This document shows, piece by piece, positions 12,594 to 24,494 of a stretch of 64,000 nucleotides of DNA. A model generated the notes under the pieces. That model searched no databases and was not told the origin of the DNA. It saw only the letters and a program-made list of their open reading frames with translations. Source of the stretch: Megalopta genalis (taxonomy: Eukaryota > Arthropoda > Insecta > Hymenoptera > Halictidae); assembly GCF_051020955.1 (NCBI RefSeq), contig NW_027477063.1, positions 39,273 to 103,272 on the forward strand, given 5' to 3'. The position numbers were made by a program, and so were the translations under genes. Each line of letters starts with the position of its first letter. Position 1 is the first letter of the stretch.

Positions 12594-14897
12594 AATCCAT
12601 GCGAAACAAACGAGTTAGCTTCAAATCCATGCTAAACATATGGTTTTGCTTCAAATCAATGCGAAGTAGAAGGCTTAGCTGCAAATTCATGCGAATCGAG
12701 TGGTTTAGCTTCAAATACTTGTGATATACATGATTTAGCTTCAACTGCATGCGAAACAAACGTGTTAGCTGCAAATCCAAGCCAAAAAAAAGATTTAGCT
12801 TCAAACAAATGCGAAGTAGAAGGCTTAGCTTCAAATGCTTGCGAATATAAGTGATATAGCTTCAAATGCAGGGGAAACAAACGAGTTAGATTCAAATCCA
12901 TGCGAAGCACATGATTTAGCTTCAAATCAATGCGAAGTAGAAGGCTTAACTTCAAATCCATGCGAAACAAAATGTTTAGATTCAAATACTTGTGATATAC
13001 ATGACTTAGCTTCAACTGCATGCGAAACAAACGAGTTAGCTTCAAATCCATCCGAAACACATGATTTAGCAGCAAATCAATGCGAAGTAGAAGGCTTAGC
13101 TTTAAATCCAAGCGAAACACATGATTTAGCTTCAAATCAATGCTAATTGGAAGGCTTAGCTTAAAATCCATGCGAAATAAATGAGTTACATTCAAACACT
13201 TGCGATATAAGTGATATAGCTTAAAATGCAGACGAATCTATCGAGTTAGCTTGGAAATCCATGCGATACATATCATTTAGCTTCAAATCGATAGGAAGCA
13301 GAAGGCTTAGCTTCAAATCCATGCGAAACGAATGATTTAGGTTCAGATACTTGCGATATAAGTAATATAGCTGCAAATTCTGGCGAAACTAACGAGTTAG
13401 CTTCAAATCCATGCGAAACACATGATTAAGCTGGATATCAATGCGATGTAGAAGATTTATCTTCAAATCCATGCAAAATAAATTATTTAGCATCAGATAC
13501 TTGCGATATAACTGATATAGCTTCAAATGCAGGGGAAGCAAACGAGTTAGCATCAAATCCATGCGAAACACATGATTTAGCTTGAAATTCATGCGATACA
13601 CATGGTTTAGCTACATATTCTAACGAAACAAATGGCTTACCTTTTGATACTTGTGAGAAACATGATCTAGTTTCAAATTCAGGCGAAACTAACGAGTTAG
13701 TTTCAAATCCATGCGAAACACATGATTTAGCTTCAATTCAATGCGAAGTTGAAGGCTTAGCTTCAAAGCCACCCGAAACAAATGATGTATGATCAGATAC
13801 TTGCGATATAAGTGATATAGATTCAAATGCTGGAGAAACCAACGAGTTTGCTCGAAATCTATGCGAAACAACTGATTTAGCTTCATATCAATGCGAAGTA
13901 GAAGGCTTAGCTTCAAATCCATGCGGAACAAATGATTTAGCATCAGATACTTGCGATATATGTGATATAGCTTCAAATGCAGCCGAAACAACCGAGTGGG
14001 CTTCAAGTCCATGCGAGGCACATCATTTAGCTTCAAATCAATGCGATGTAGAAGGTTTGGCTTCAAATCCATGCGACACAAATGATTTAGCTTCAGATAC
14101 TTGCGATATAAGTGATATAGCTTCAAATGCAGACTAAACAAACGAGTTAGCTACAAGTCCAAACGAAACACATGATTTAGCTTCGAATCAATGCGATGTA
14201 GAATGTTTAGCTTCAAATCCATGCGGAACAAATGATTTAGCATCAGATACTTGCGATATATGTGATATAGCTTCAAATGCCGCCGAAACAACCGAGTGGG
14301 CTTCAAATCCATGCGAGGCACATCATTTAGCTTCAAATCAATGCGAAGTGAAAGGCTTAGCTAGAAATCCACGCGGAACAAATGATTTAGGTTCAGATAC
14401 TTGCGATATAAGTGATATAGCTGCAAATTCAGGCGAAACTAACGAGTAAGCTTCAAATCCATGCGAAACACATGATTTAGCTTCAATTCAATACGAAGTT
14501 GAAGGCTTAACTTTAAAGCCATCCGAAACAAATGATTTATGATCAGATACTTGCGATATAAGTGATATAGTTTCAAATACTGGAGAAACCAACGAGTTTG
14601 CTCGAAATCTATACGAAACAACTGATTTAGCTTCAAATCAATGCGAACTAGAAGGCTTAGCTTCAAATCCATGCGGTACAAATGATTTAGCATCAGATAC
14701 ATGCGATATATGTGATATAGCTTCAAATGCAACCGAAACAACCGAGTGGGCTTCAAATCCATGCGAGGCACATCATTTAGCTTCAAATCAATGCGAAGTG
14801 AAAGGCTTAGCTAGAAATCCATGCGGAACATATGATTTAGGTTCAGATACTTGCGATATAAGTGATATAGCTGCAAATTCAGGCGAAACTAACGAGT
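12594..14897. repeat. Mosaic block joining copies of 5.8-6.1 kb and 8.1-8.9 kb material
   Basis: From 12,594 to about 12,889 the sequence follows 5,805-6,100 (offset 6,789; shared atatggttttgcttc and gcgaatcgagtgg). From about 12,888 it follows 8,112 onward (offset about 4,777; shared acaaaatgtttagattc and tgctaattggaagg). The switch lies inside gagttag, common to both sources. Type II HORs follow to 14,897, with the gaggcacatcatttag marker at 300- and 450-bp spacing. Confidence 0.8.
13611..13670. repeat. 60-bp marker cassette, copy 3
   Basis: Carries aaatggctt and gtgagaaac. The preceding monomer has gcgatacacatgg, shared only with the copy at 15,922, which makes this the likely relative of the patch at 15,893-16,067. 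Confidence 0.9.
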
Positions 14898-15892
14898 AAG
14901 CTTCAAATCCATGCGAAGCACATGATTTAGCTTCAAATCAATGCGAAGTTGAAGGCTTAACTTCAAAGCCATCCGAAACAAAATGTTTAGATTCAAATAC
15001 TTGTGATATAGATGACTTAGCTTCAACTGCATGCGAAACAAACGAGTTAGCTTCAAATCCATTCGAAACACATGATTTAGCAGCAAATCAATGCGAAGTA
15101 GAAGGCTTAGCTTTAAATCCAAGCGAAACACATGATTTAGCTTCAAATCAATGCTAATTGGAAGGCTTAGCTTCAAATCCATGCGAAATAAATGAGTTAC
15201 ATTCAAACACTTGCGATATAAGTGATATTGCTTAAAATGCAGACGAATCTATCGAGTTAGCTTGGAAATCCATGCGATACATATCATTTAGCTTCAAATC
15301 GATAGGAAGCAGAAGGCTTAGCTTCAAATCCATGCGAAACGAATGATTTAGGTTCAGATACTTGCGATATAAGTAATATAGCTGCAAATTCAGGCGAAAC
15401 TAACGAGTTAGCTTCAAATCCATGCGAAACAAATGATTAAGCTGGATATCAATGCGATGTAGAAGATTTATCTTCAAATCCATGCAAAATAAATGATTTA
15501 GCATCAGATACTTGCGATATAACTGATATAGCTTCAAATGCAGGGGAAGCAAACGAGTTAGCATCAAATCCATGCAAAACACATGATTAAGCTTTAAATC
15601 AATGCGATGTAGTAGGTTTAGCTTCAAATCCATGCGACACAAATGATTTAGCTTCAGATACTTGCGATATAAGTGATATAGCTTCAAATGCAGACTAAAC
15701 AAACGAGTTAGCTACAAGTCCAAACGAAACACATGATTTAGCTTCGAATCAATGCGATGTAGAATGTTTAGCTTCAAATCCATGCGACACAAATGATTTA
15801 GCTTCAGATACTTGCGATATATGTGATATAGCTACAAATGCAGGCGAAACAAACGAGTTAGCATCAAATCCATGCGAAACACATGATTTAGC

Positions 15893-16067
15893 TTGAAATT
15901 CATGCGATACACATGGTTTAGCTACATATTCTAAGGAAACAAATGGCTTACCTTTTGATACTTGTGAGAAACATGATCTAGTTTCAAATTCAGGCGAAAC
16001 TAACGAGTTAGCTTCAAATCCATGCGAAACACATGATTTAGCTTCAATTCAATGCGAAGTTGAAGGC
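15893..16067. repeat. Conversion-like patch inside the 3.3-kb duplication
   Basis: Flanks match the left copy at offset 8,648 on both sides, so the length is unchanged. Inside, the left copy (7,245-7,419) has cttcaattcaatgcg and gtttgctcgaaatc, whereas here the sequence is cttgaaattcatgcgatac, the ctacatatt cassette and tgtgagaaacatgatc, as at 13,584-13,757. Equal-length replacement by a nearby sequence suggests gene conversion or a double exchange. Confidence 0.75.
15922..15981. repeat. 60-bp marker cassette, copy 4
   Basis: Lies inside the conversion-like patch. It has gtgagaaac as at 13,611 plus a private change, ctaaggaaac. Confidence 0.9.
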
Positions 16068-16671
16068 TTAGCATCAAATCCATGCGGAACAAATGATTTA
16101 GCATCAGATACTTGCGATATATGTGATATAGCTTCAAATGCAGCCGAAACAACCGAGTGAGCTTCAAATCCATGCGAGGCACATCATTTAGCTTCAAATC
16201 AATACGAAGTGAAAGGCTTAGCTAGAAATCCACGCGGAACAAATGATTTAGGTTCAGATACTTGCGATATAAGTGATATAGCTGCAAATTCAGGCGAAAC
16301 TAACGAGTTAGCTTCAAATCCATGCGAAAGACATGATTTAGCATCAATTCAATGCGAAGTTGAAGGCTTAACTTCAAAGCCATCCGAAACAAATGATTTA
16401 TGATCAGATACTTGCGATATAAGTGATATAGTTTCAAATGCTGGAGAAACCAACGAGTTTGCTCGAAATCTATGCGAAACAACTGATTTAGCTTCAAATC
16501 AATGCGAACTAGAAGGCTTAGCTTCAAATCCATGCGGAACAAATGATTTAGCATCAGATACATGCGATATATGTGATATAGCTTCAAATGCAGGGGAAAC
16601 AAACGAGTTAGCATCAAATCCATGCGAAACACATGATTTAGCTTCAAATTCATGCGAAACACATGGTTTAG

Positions 16672-16731
16672 CTACATATTCTAACGAAACAATTGGCTTA
16701 CCTTTTGATACTTGTGATAAACATGATCTAG
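16672..16731. repeat. 60-bp marker cassette, copy 5
   Basis: Matches 8,024 at the 8,648-bp duplication offset. It lies exactly 750 bp (five HORs) after the copy at 15,922. Confidence 0.9.
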
Positions 16732-19654
16732 CTTCAAATGTAGGCGAAACAAACGAGTCAGATTCAAATCCATGCGAAGCACATGATTTAGCTTCAAATC
16801 AATGCGAAGTAGAAGGCTTAACTTCAAATCCATGCGAAACAAAATGTTTAGATTCAAATACTTGTGATATACATGACTTAGCTTCAACTGCATGCGAAAC
16901 AAACGAGTTAGCTTCAAATCCATCCGAAACACATGATTTAGCAGCAAATCAATGCGAAGTAGAAGGCTTAGCTTTAAATCCAAGCGAAACACATGATTTA
17001 GCTTCAAATCAATGCTAATTGGAAGGCTTAGCATCAAATCCATGCGAAATAAATGAGTTACATTCAAACACTTGCGATGTAAGTGATATAGCCTAAAATG
17101 CAGACGAATCTATCGAGATAGCTTGCAAATCCATGCGATACATATCATTTAGCTTCAAATCGATAGGAAGCAGAAGGCTTAGCTTCAAATCGATGCGAAA
17201 CGAATGATTTAGGTTCAGATACTTGCGATATAAGTAATATAGCTGCAAATTCAGGCGAAACTAACGAGTTAGCTTCAAATCCATGCGAAACACATGATTA
17301 AGCTGGATATCAATGCGATGTAGAAGATTTATCTTCAATTCCATGCAAAATAAATGATTTAGCATCAGATACTTGCGATATAACTGATATAGCTTCAAAT
17401 GCAGGGGAAGCAAACGAGTTAGCATCAAATCCATGCAAAACACATGATTTTGCTTCAAATCAATGCGATGCAGGTGTAGCTTCAAATCCATGCAAAACAC
17501 ATTATTTAGCTTCAAATCAATGCGATGCAGAAGGTTTAGCTTCAAATCCAAGCGAAACACATGATTTGGTTCAAATCAATGCGATGTAGAAGGTTTAGCT
17601 TCAACTCCATGCGAAACAAATGATTTGGCTTCAAACACTTGGGATATAAGTGTTATAGCTTCAAATGCAGACGAATCAAAATAGTTAGCTTCAAAATCCA
17701 TGCGATACATATCATTTAACTTCAAATCTATACGAAGTAGAAGGCTTAGCATCAAATTCATGCGAATCAAATGATTTAGGTTCAGATACTTGCGATATAA
17801 GTGATATAGCTTCAACTGCAGACGAAACCAACGAGTTAGCTTCAAATCCATGCAAAACACATGATTAAGCTTCAAATCGATGCGAAGTAGAAGGCTTAGC
17901 TTCAAAGCAATGCGATGTAGATGGTTTACATTCAAATCTATGCGAAACAAATGATTTAGCTTCAAACAATTGGGATATAAGTGATATAGCTTCAAATGCA
18001 GCCGAATCAAACGAGTTAGTTTCAAATCCAAGCGAATCACATGATTCAGCTTCAAATCAATGCGATGTAGAAGGTTTAGATTCAAATCCATGCGAAACAA
18101 ATGATCTAGCTTCAAACACTTGGGATGTAAGTGATATAGCTACAAATGCTGACGAATCAAACGAGTTAGCTTCAAAATCCATGCGATACATATCATTTAA
18201 CTTCAAATCGATACGAAGTAGAAGGCTCAGTAATATACATGATACAGCTTCAACTGCATCACGAAACAACCGAGTTAGCTTCAAATCCAAGCGAAAGACA
18301 AGATTTAGCGTCAAATCAATGCGAAGTAGAAGGTTCAGTTCAAATCCATGCGAAACGGATAGCTTAGCTTCTAATAATTGTTTTATACATGATTTAGATT
18401 CAACTGCATGCGAAACAAACGAGTTAGATTCAAATCCAAGCGAAACACATTATTTAGATTCAAATCAATGCGAAGTTGAAGGCATAGCTTCAAATCAATG
18501 CGAAACAAATGGATTAGCTTCAACTACTTGTAAGATACATGATTTAGCTTCAACTGCATGCGAAACGAACGAGTTAGCTTCAAATCCATGCGAAACACAT
18601 GATTTAGCTACGAATCAATCGGAAGTAGAAGGCTGATTTTCGAATCCATGCGAAATAAATGGTTTAGCTTCATATACTTGTAATATACATGATTTAGCTG
18701 CAACTGCATGCGAAACAAACGAGTTAGCTTCAAATCCATGCGAAACACATGATTTAGCTATAACTCAATGCGAAGTAGAAGGCTGATTTTCGAATGCATG
18801 CGAAACAAATGGTTTAGCTTCAAATACTTGTAATATACATGATACAGCTTCAACTGCATGCGAAACAACCGAGTTAGCATCAAATCCATGCGAAACAAAT
18901 GGATTAGCTTCAAATACTTGTTTTTTAGATGACATTGCTTCAACTGCATGCAAAACAAATGAGCTAGATTCAAATCCATGCGAAATACATGATTTAGCTT
19001 CAAATCAATGCGAAGTAGAAGGCTGATTTTCGAATCCATGCGAAACAAATGGTTTAGGTTCAATTACTTGTGATTTACAAGATTCAGCTTCAATTGCATG
19101 CGAAACAAACGAGTTGGCTTCAAACCAATGCGAAACACATTATTTAGCTTCAAATCAATGAGGAGTTGAAGGCTTATCATCAAATCAAAGCGAAACAAAT
19201 GGATTAGCTTCAACTACTTGTAATATACATGATTTAGCTTCAACTGCATGCGAAACAAACGAGTTTGTTTCAAATCCAAGCGAAACACATGATTTAGCTT
19301 CAAATCATTGCGAAGTACAAGGCTTAGCTTCAAACCCATGCTAATCAGAAATGTTTAGCTTCAAGTACTTGTCATTTACATGAGTTAGCATCAACTGCAT
19401 GCGAAACAATCGAGTTAGATTCAAACCCACGCGAAACACATTATTTAACTTCAAATCAATGCGAAGTAGAAGGCTTGGTTTCAAATGCATGTGAAAGAAA
19501 TGGTTTAACTTCAAATACTTGTGATATACATGATTTAGCTTCAACTGCATGCGAAAAAAACGAGTTAGTTTCAAATCCATGCGAAACACATGATTTAGCT
19601 ATAAATCAATGCGTAGTAGAAGGCAGATTTTCGAATCCCCGCGAAACAAATGGT

Positions 19655-22149
19655 TTAGCTTCAAATACTTGTAATATACATGATATAGCATCAACTGCAT
19701 GCGAAACATCCGAGTGAGCTTCAAATCCATGCGAAAGACAAGAATTAGCTTCAAATCAATGCGAAGTAGAAGGCTTAGCTTCAAATCCATGCGAAACAAA
19801 TGGATTAGCTTCAAATACTTGTTTTATACATGACTTTGCTTCAACTGCATGCAAAACAATTGAGCTAGATTCAAATAAATGCGAAATACATGATTTAGCT
19901 GCAAATCAATGGGAAGTAGAAGGCTTATTTTCGAATCCAGACGAATCAGAAAGGTTTAGCTTCAAATGCTTGTGATATACATGATTTAGCTCCAACTGCA
20001 TGCGAAACAAACGAGTTAGATTCAAATCCAAGCGAAACACATGATTTAGCATCAAATCAATGCGAAGTAGAAAGCTCAGCTTCAAATCCATGCTAATCAG
20101 AAAGGTTTAGCTTCAAGTACTTGTGATATACATGATTTTGCATCAACTGCATACGAAACAAACGAGTTAGCTTCAAACCGATGCGAAACACATTATTTAG
20201 CTCCAAATCAATGCGAAGTTGAAGGCATAGCTTCAAATCAATGCGAAACAAGTGGATTAGCTTCAACTACTTGTAATATACATGATTAAGCTTCAACTGC
20301 ATGCGAAACAAACGAGTTAGATTCAAATACGAGCGAAACACATGATTTAGCTTCAAATCAATGCGAAGTAGAAGGCTTAGCTTCAAATCCATGCTAATCA
20401 GAAAGGTTTACCTTCAAGTACTTGTGATATACATGATTTTGCAACAACTGCATGCGAAACAAATGAGTTAGCTTCAAACCCATGCGAAACACATTATTTA
20501 GCTTCAAATAAATGCGAAGTTCAAGGCTGATTTTCGAATCCATGCGAAACAAATGGTTTAGGTTCAAATACTCGCGATTTACAATATTTAGCTTCAACTG
20601 CATGCGAAACAAACGAGTTTGCTTCAAACCCATGCGAAACAAATGGATTAGCTTCAAATACTTGTTTTTTACATGACATTGCTTCAACTGCATGCAAAAC
20701 AAATGAGCTAGATTCAAATCCATGCGAAACACATGATTTAGCTACGAATCAATCCGAAGTAGAAGGCTGATTTTCGAATCCATGCGAAATAAATGGTTTA
20801 GCTTCATATACTTGTAATATACATGATTTAGCTGCAACTGCATGCGAAACAAACCAGTTAGCATCAAATCCATGCGATACACATGATTTAGCTTCAAATC
20901 AGTGCGAAGTAGAAGGCTTATCTTTGAATCCATGCGAAACAAATGGATTAGCTTCAAATACTGGTAATATACATGATTTAGCTTCAACTGCATGCGAAAC
21001 AATCGAGTTAGCATCAAATCCATGCGTAACACATGATTTATCTTCAAATAAATGCGAAGTAGAAGGCTTATCTTCAAATCCATGCGAAACAAATGGATTA
21101 GCTTGAAATACTTGTTTTATACATGACTTTGCTTCAACTGCATGCAAAACAAATGAGCTAGATTTAAATCCATGCGAAACTCATGATTTAGCTACATATC
21201 AATGCAAAGTAGAAGGCTGATTTTCGAATCCATGAGAAAGAAATGCTTTAGCTTCAAATACCTGTTTTATACATGAATTAGCTTCAACTGCATGCGAAAC
21301 AAACGAGTTGGCTTCAAATCCTTGCGAAACACATGATTTAGCTTCAAATCAATTCGAAGTAGATTGCTTAGCTTCAAATCCATGCTAATCAGAAATGTTT
21401 AGCTTCAAGTACTTGTGATATACATGATTTAGCATCAACTGCATGCGAAACAAACGAGTTTGCCTCAAACCCATGCGAAACACATTATTTAGCTTCAAAT
21501 GAATGCGAAGTAGAATTCTTAGTTTCAAATCCATGCGAAACGAATAGTTTAGCTTCAAATACTTGTTTTATACATGATTTAGCATCAACTGCATGCGAAA
21601 CAAACGAGTTAGCATCAAATCCATGCGAAACACATGATTTAGTTTAAAATCAATGCGAAGTAGAAGGCTTTGCTTCAAATCCATGCGAAACAAATGGATT
21701 AGCTTCAAATACTTGTTTTATACATGACATTGCTTCAACTGCATGCAAAACAAATGAGCTAGATTCAAATCCATGCGAAATACATGATTTAGCTTCAAAT
21801 CAATGCGAAGTAGAAGGCTGATTTTCGAATCCATGCGAAACAAATGGTTTAGGTTCAAATACTTGTGATTTTCAAGATTTAGCTTCAACTGCATGCGAAA
21901 CAAACGAGTTTGCTTCAAACCCAAGCGAAACACATTATTTAGCTTCAAATCAATGCGAAGTTGAAGGCTGATTTTCGAATCCATGCGAAACAAATGGTTT
22001 AGGTTTAAATACTTGTGATTTACAAGATTTAGCTTCAACTGCATGCGAAACAAACGAGTTTGCTTCAAACCCACGCGAAACACGTGGTTTATATTCAAAT
22101 CAATGCGAAGTAGAAGGCTTAGCTTCAAATCCATGCTAATCAGAAAGGT
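19655..22149. repeat. ~2,495-bp tandem duplication, copy 1
   Basis: Matches 22,150-24,494 at offset 2,495 until about 21.8 kb. By eye I find only a handful of differences, mostly C/T (for example 20,070, 20,407 and 21,462), so identity is well above 99% and the duplication is recent. Shared rare variants include gaaacatccgagtgagc, aatgggaagtagaagg, gaaagc(t/c)tagc and aatactggtaatatac. Confidence 0.92.
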
Positions 22150-24494
22150 TTAGCTTCAAATACTTGTATTATACATGATATAGCTTCAACTGCATGCGAA
22201 ACATCCGAGTGAGCTTCAAATCCATGCGAAAGACAAGAATTAGCTTCAAATCAATGCGAAGTAGAAGGCTTAGCTTCAAATCCATGCGAAACAAATGGAT
22301 TAGATTCAAATACTTGTTTTATACATGACTTTGCTTCAACTGCATGCAAAACAATTGAGCTAGATTCAAATAAATGCGAAATACATGATTTAGCTGCAAA
22401 TCAATGGGAAGTAGAAGGCTTATTTTCGAATCCAGACGAATCAGAAAGGTTTAGCTTCAAATGCTTGTGATATACATGATTTAGCTCCAACTGCATGCGA
22501 AACAAACGAGTTAGATTCAAATCCAAGCGAAACACATGATTTAGCATCAAATCAATGCGAAGTAGAAAGCTTAGCTTCAAATCCATGCTAATCAGAAAGG
22601 TTTAGCTTCAAGTACTTGTGATATACATGATTTTGCATCAACTGCATACGAAACAAACGAGTTAGCTTCAAACCGATGCGAAACACATTATTTAGCTCCA
22701 AATCAATGCGAAGTTGAAGGCATAGCTTCAAATCAATGCGAAACAAGTGGATTAGCTTCAACTACTTGTAATATACATGATTAAGCTTCAACTGCATGCG
22801 AAACAAACGAGTTAGATTCAAATACGAGCGAAACACATGATTTAGCTTCAAATCAATGCGAAGTAGAAGGCTTAGCTTCAAATCCATGCTAATCAGAAAG
22901 GTTTATCTTCAAGTACTTGTGATATACATGATTTTGCAACAACTGCATGCGAAACAAATGAGTTAGTTTCAAACCCATGCGAAACACATTATTTAGCTTC
23001 AAATAAATGCGAAGTTCAAGGCTGATTTTCGAATCCATGCGAAACAAATGGTTTAGGTTCAAATACTCGCGATTTACAATATTTAGCTTCAACTGCATGC
23101 GAAACAAACGAGTTTGCTTCAAACCCATGCGAAACAAATGGATTAGCTTCAAATACTTGTTTTTTACATGACATTGCTTCAACTGCATGCAAAACAAATG
23201 AGCTAGATTCAAATCCATGCGAAACACATGATTTAGCTACGAATCAATCCGAAGTAGAAGGCTGATTTTCGAATCCATGCGAAATAAATGGTTTAGCTTC
23301 ATATACTTGTAATATACATGATTTAGCTGCAACTGCATGCGAAACAAACCAGTTAGCATCAAATCCATGCGATACACATGATTTAGCTTCAAATCAGTGC
23401 GAAGTAGAAGGCTTATCTTTGAATCCATGCGAAACAAATGGATTAGCTTCAAATACTGGTAATATACATGATTTAGCTTCAACTGCATGCGAAACAATCG
23501 AGTTAGCATCAAATCCATGCGTAACACATGATTTATCTTCAAATAAATGCGAAGTAGAAGGCTTATCTTCAAATCCATGCGAAACAAATGGATTAGCTTG
23601 AAATACTTGTTTTATACATGACTTTGCTTCAACTGCATGCAAAACAAATGAGCTAGATTTAAATCCATGCGAAACTCATGATTTAGCTACATATCAATGC
23701 AAAGTAGAAGGCTGATTTTCGAATCCATGAGAAAGAAATGCTTTAGCTTCAAATACCTGTTTTATACATGAATTAGCTTCAACTGCATGCGAAACAAACG
23801 AGTTGGCTTCAAATCCTTGCGAAACACATGATTTAGCTTCAAATCAATTCGAAGTAGATTGCTTAGCTTCAAATCCATGCTAATCAGAAATGTTTAGCTT
23901 CAAGTACTTGTGATATACATGATTTAGCATCAACTGCATGCGAAACAAACGAGTTTGCTTCAAACCCATGCGAAACACATTATTTAGCTTCAAATGAATG
24001 CGAAGTAGAATTCTTAGTTTCAAATCCATGCGAAACGAATAGTTTAGCTTCAAATACTTGTTTTATACATGATTTAGCATCAACTGCATGCGAAACAAAC
24101 GAGTTAGCATCAAATCCATGCGAAACACATGATTTAGTTTAAAATCAATGCGAAGTAGAAGGCTTTGCTTCAAATCCATGCGAAACAAATGGATTAGCTT
24201 CAAATACTTGTTTTATACATGACATTGCTTCAACTGCATGCAAAACAAATGAGCTAGATTCAAATCCATGCGAAATACATGATTTAGCTTCAAATCAATG
24301 CGAAGTTGAAGGCTGATTTTCGAATCCATGCGAAACAAATGGTTTAGGTTTAAATACTTGTGATTTACAAGATTTAGCTTCAACTGCATGCGAAACAAAC
24401 GAGTTTGCTTCAAACCCACGCGAAACACGTGGTTTATATTCAAATCAATGCGAAGTAGAAGGCTTAGCTTCAAATCCATGCTAATCAGAAAGGT
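22150..24494. repeat. ~2,495-bp tandem duplication, copy 2 (150 bp shorter)
   Basis: Follows copy 1 at offset 2,495 up to about 24,300, then at 2,345. It has lost exactly one 150-bp HOR: the stretch with tgattttcaagatttagc present near 21,870 in copy 1 is missing. A partial third copy starts at 24,495 (attatacatgatatagc) and fades near 24,700. Confidence 0.92.

Larger units (their letters stand above)
14898..18227. repeat. 3.3-kb dispersed duplication, right copy
   Basis: Partner of 6,250-9,582. It is 3 bp shorter, and has about 175 bp (15,893-16,067) replaced by sequence like 13,584-13,757. The right end is abrupt: after gaaggct at 18,227 the next bases are cagtaatatacatgat, a d monomer missing its first half, and the array changes from type II to type I. 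Confidence 0.9.
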
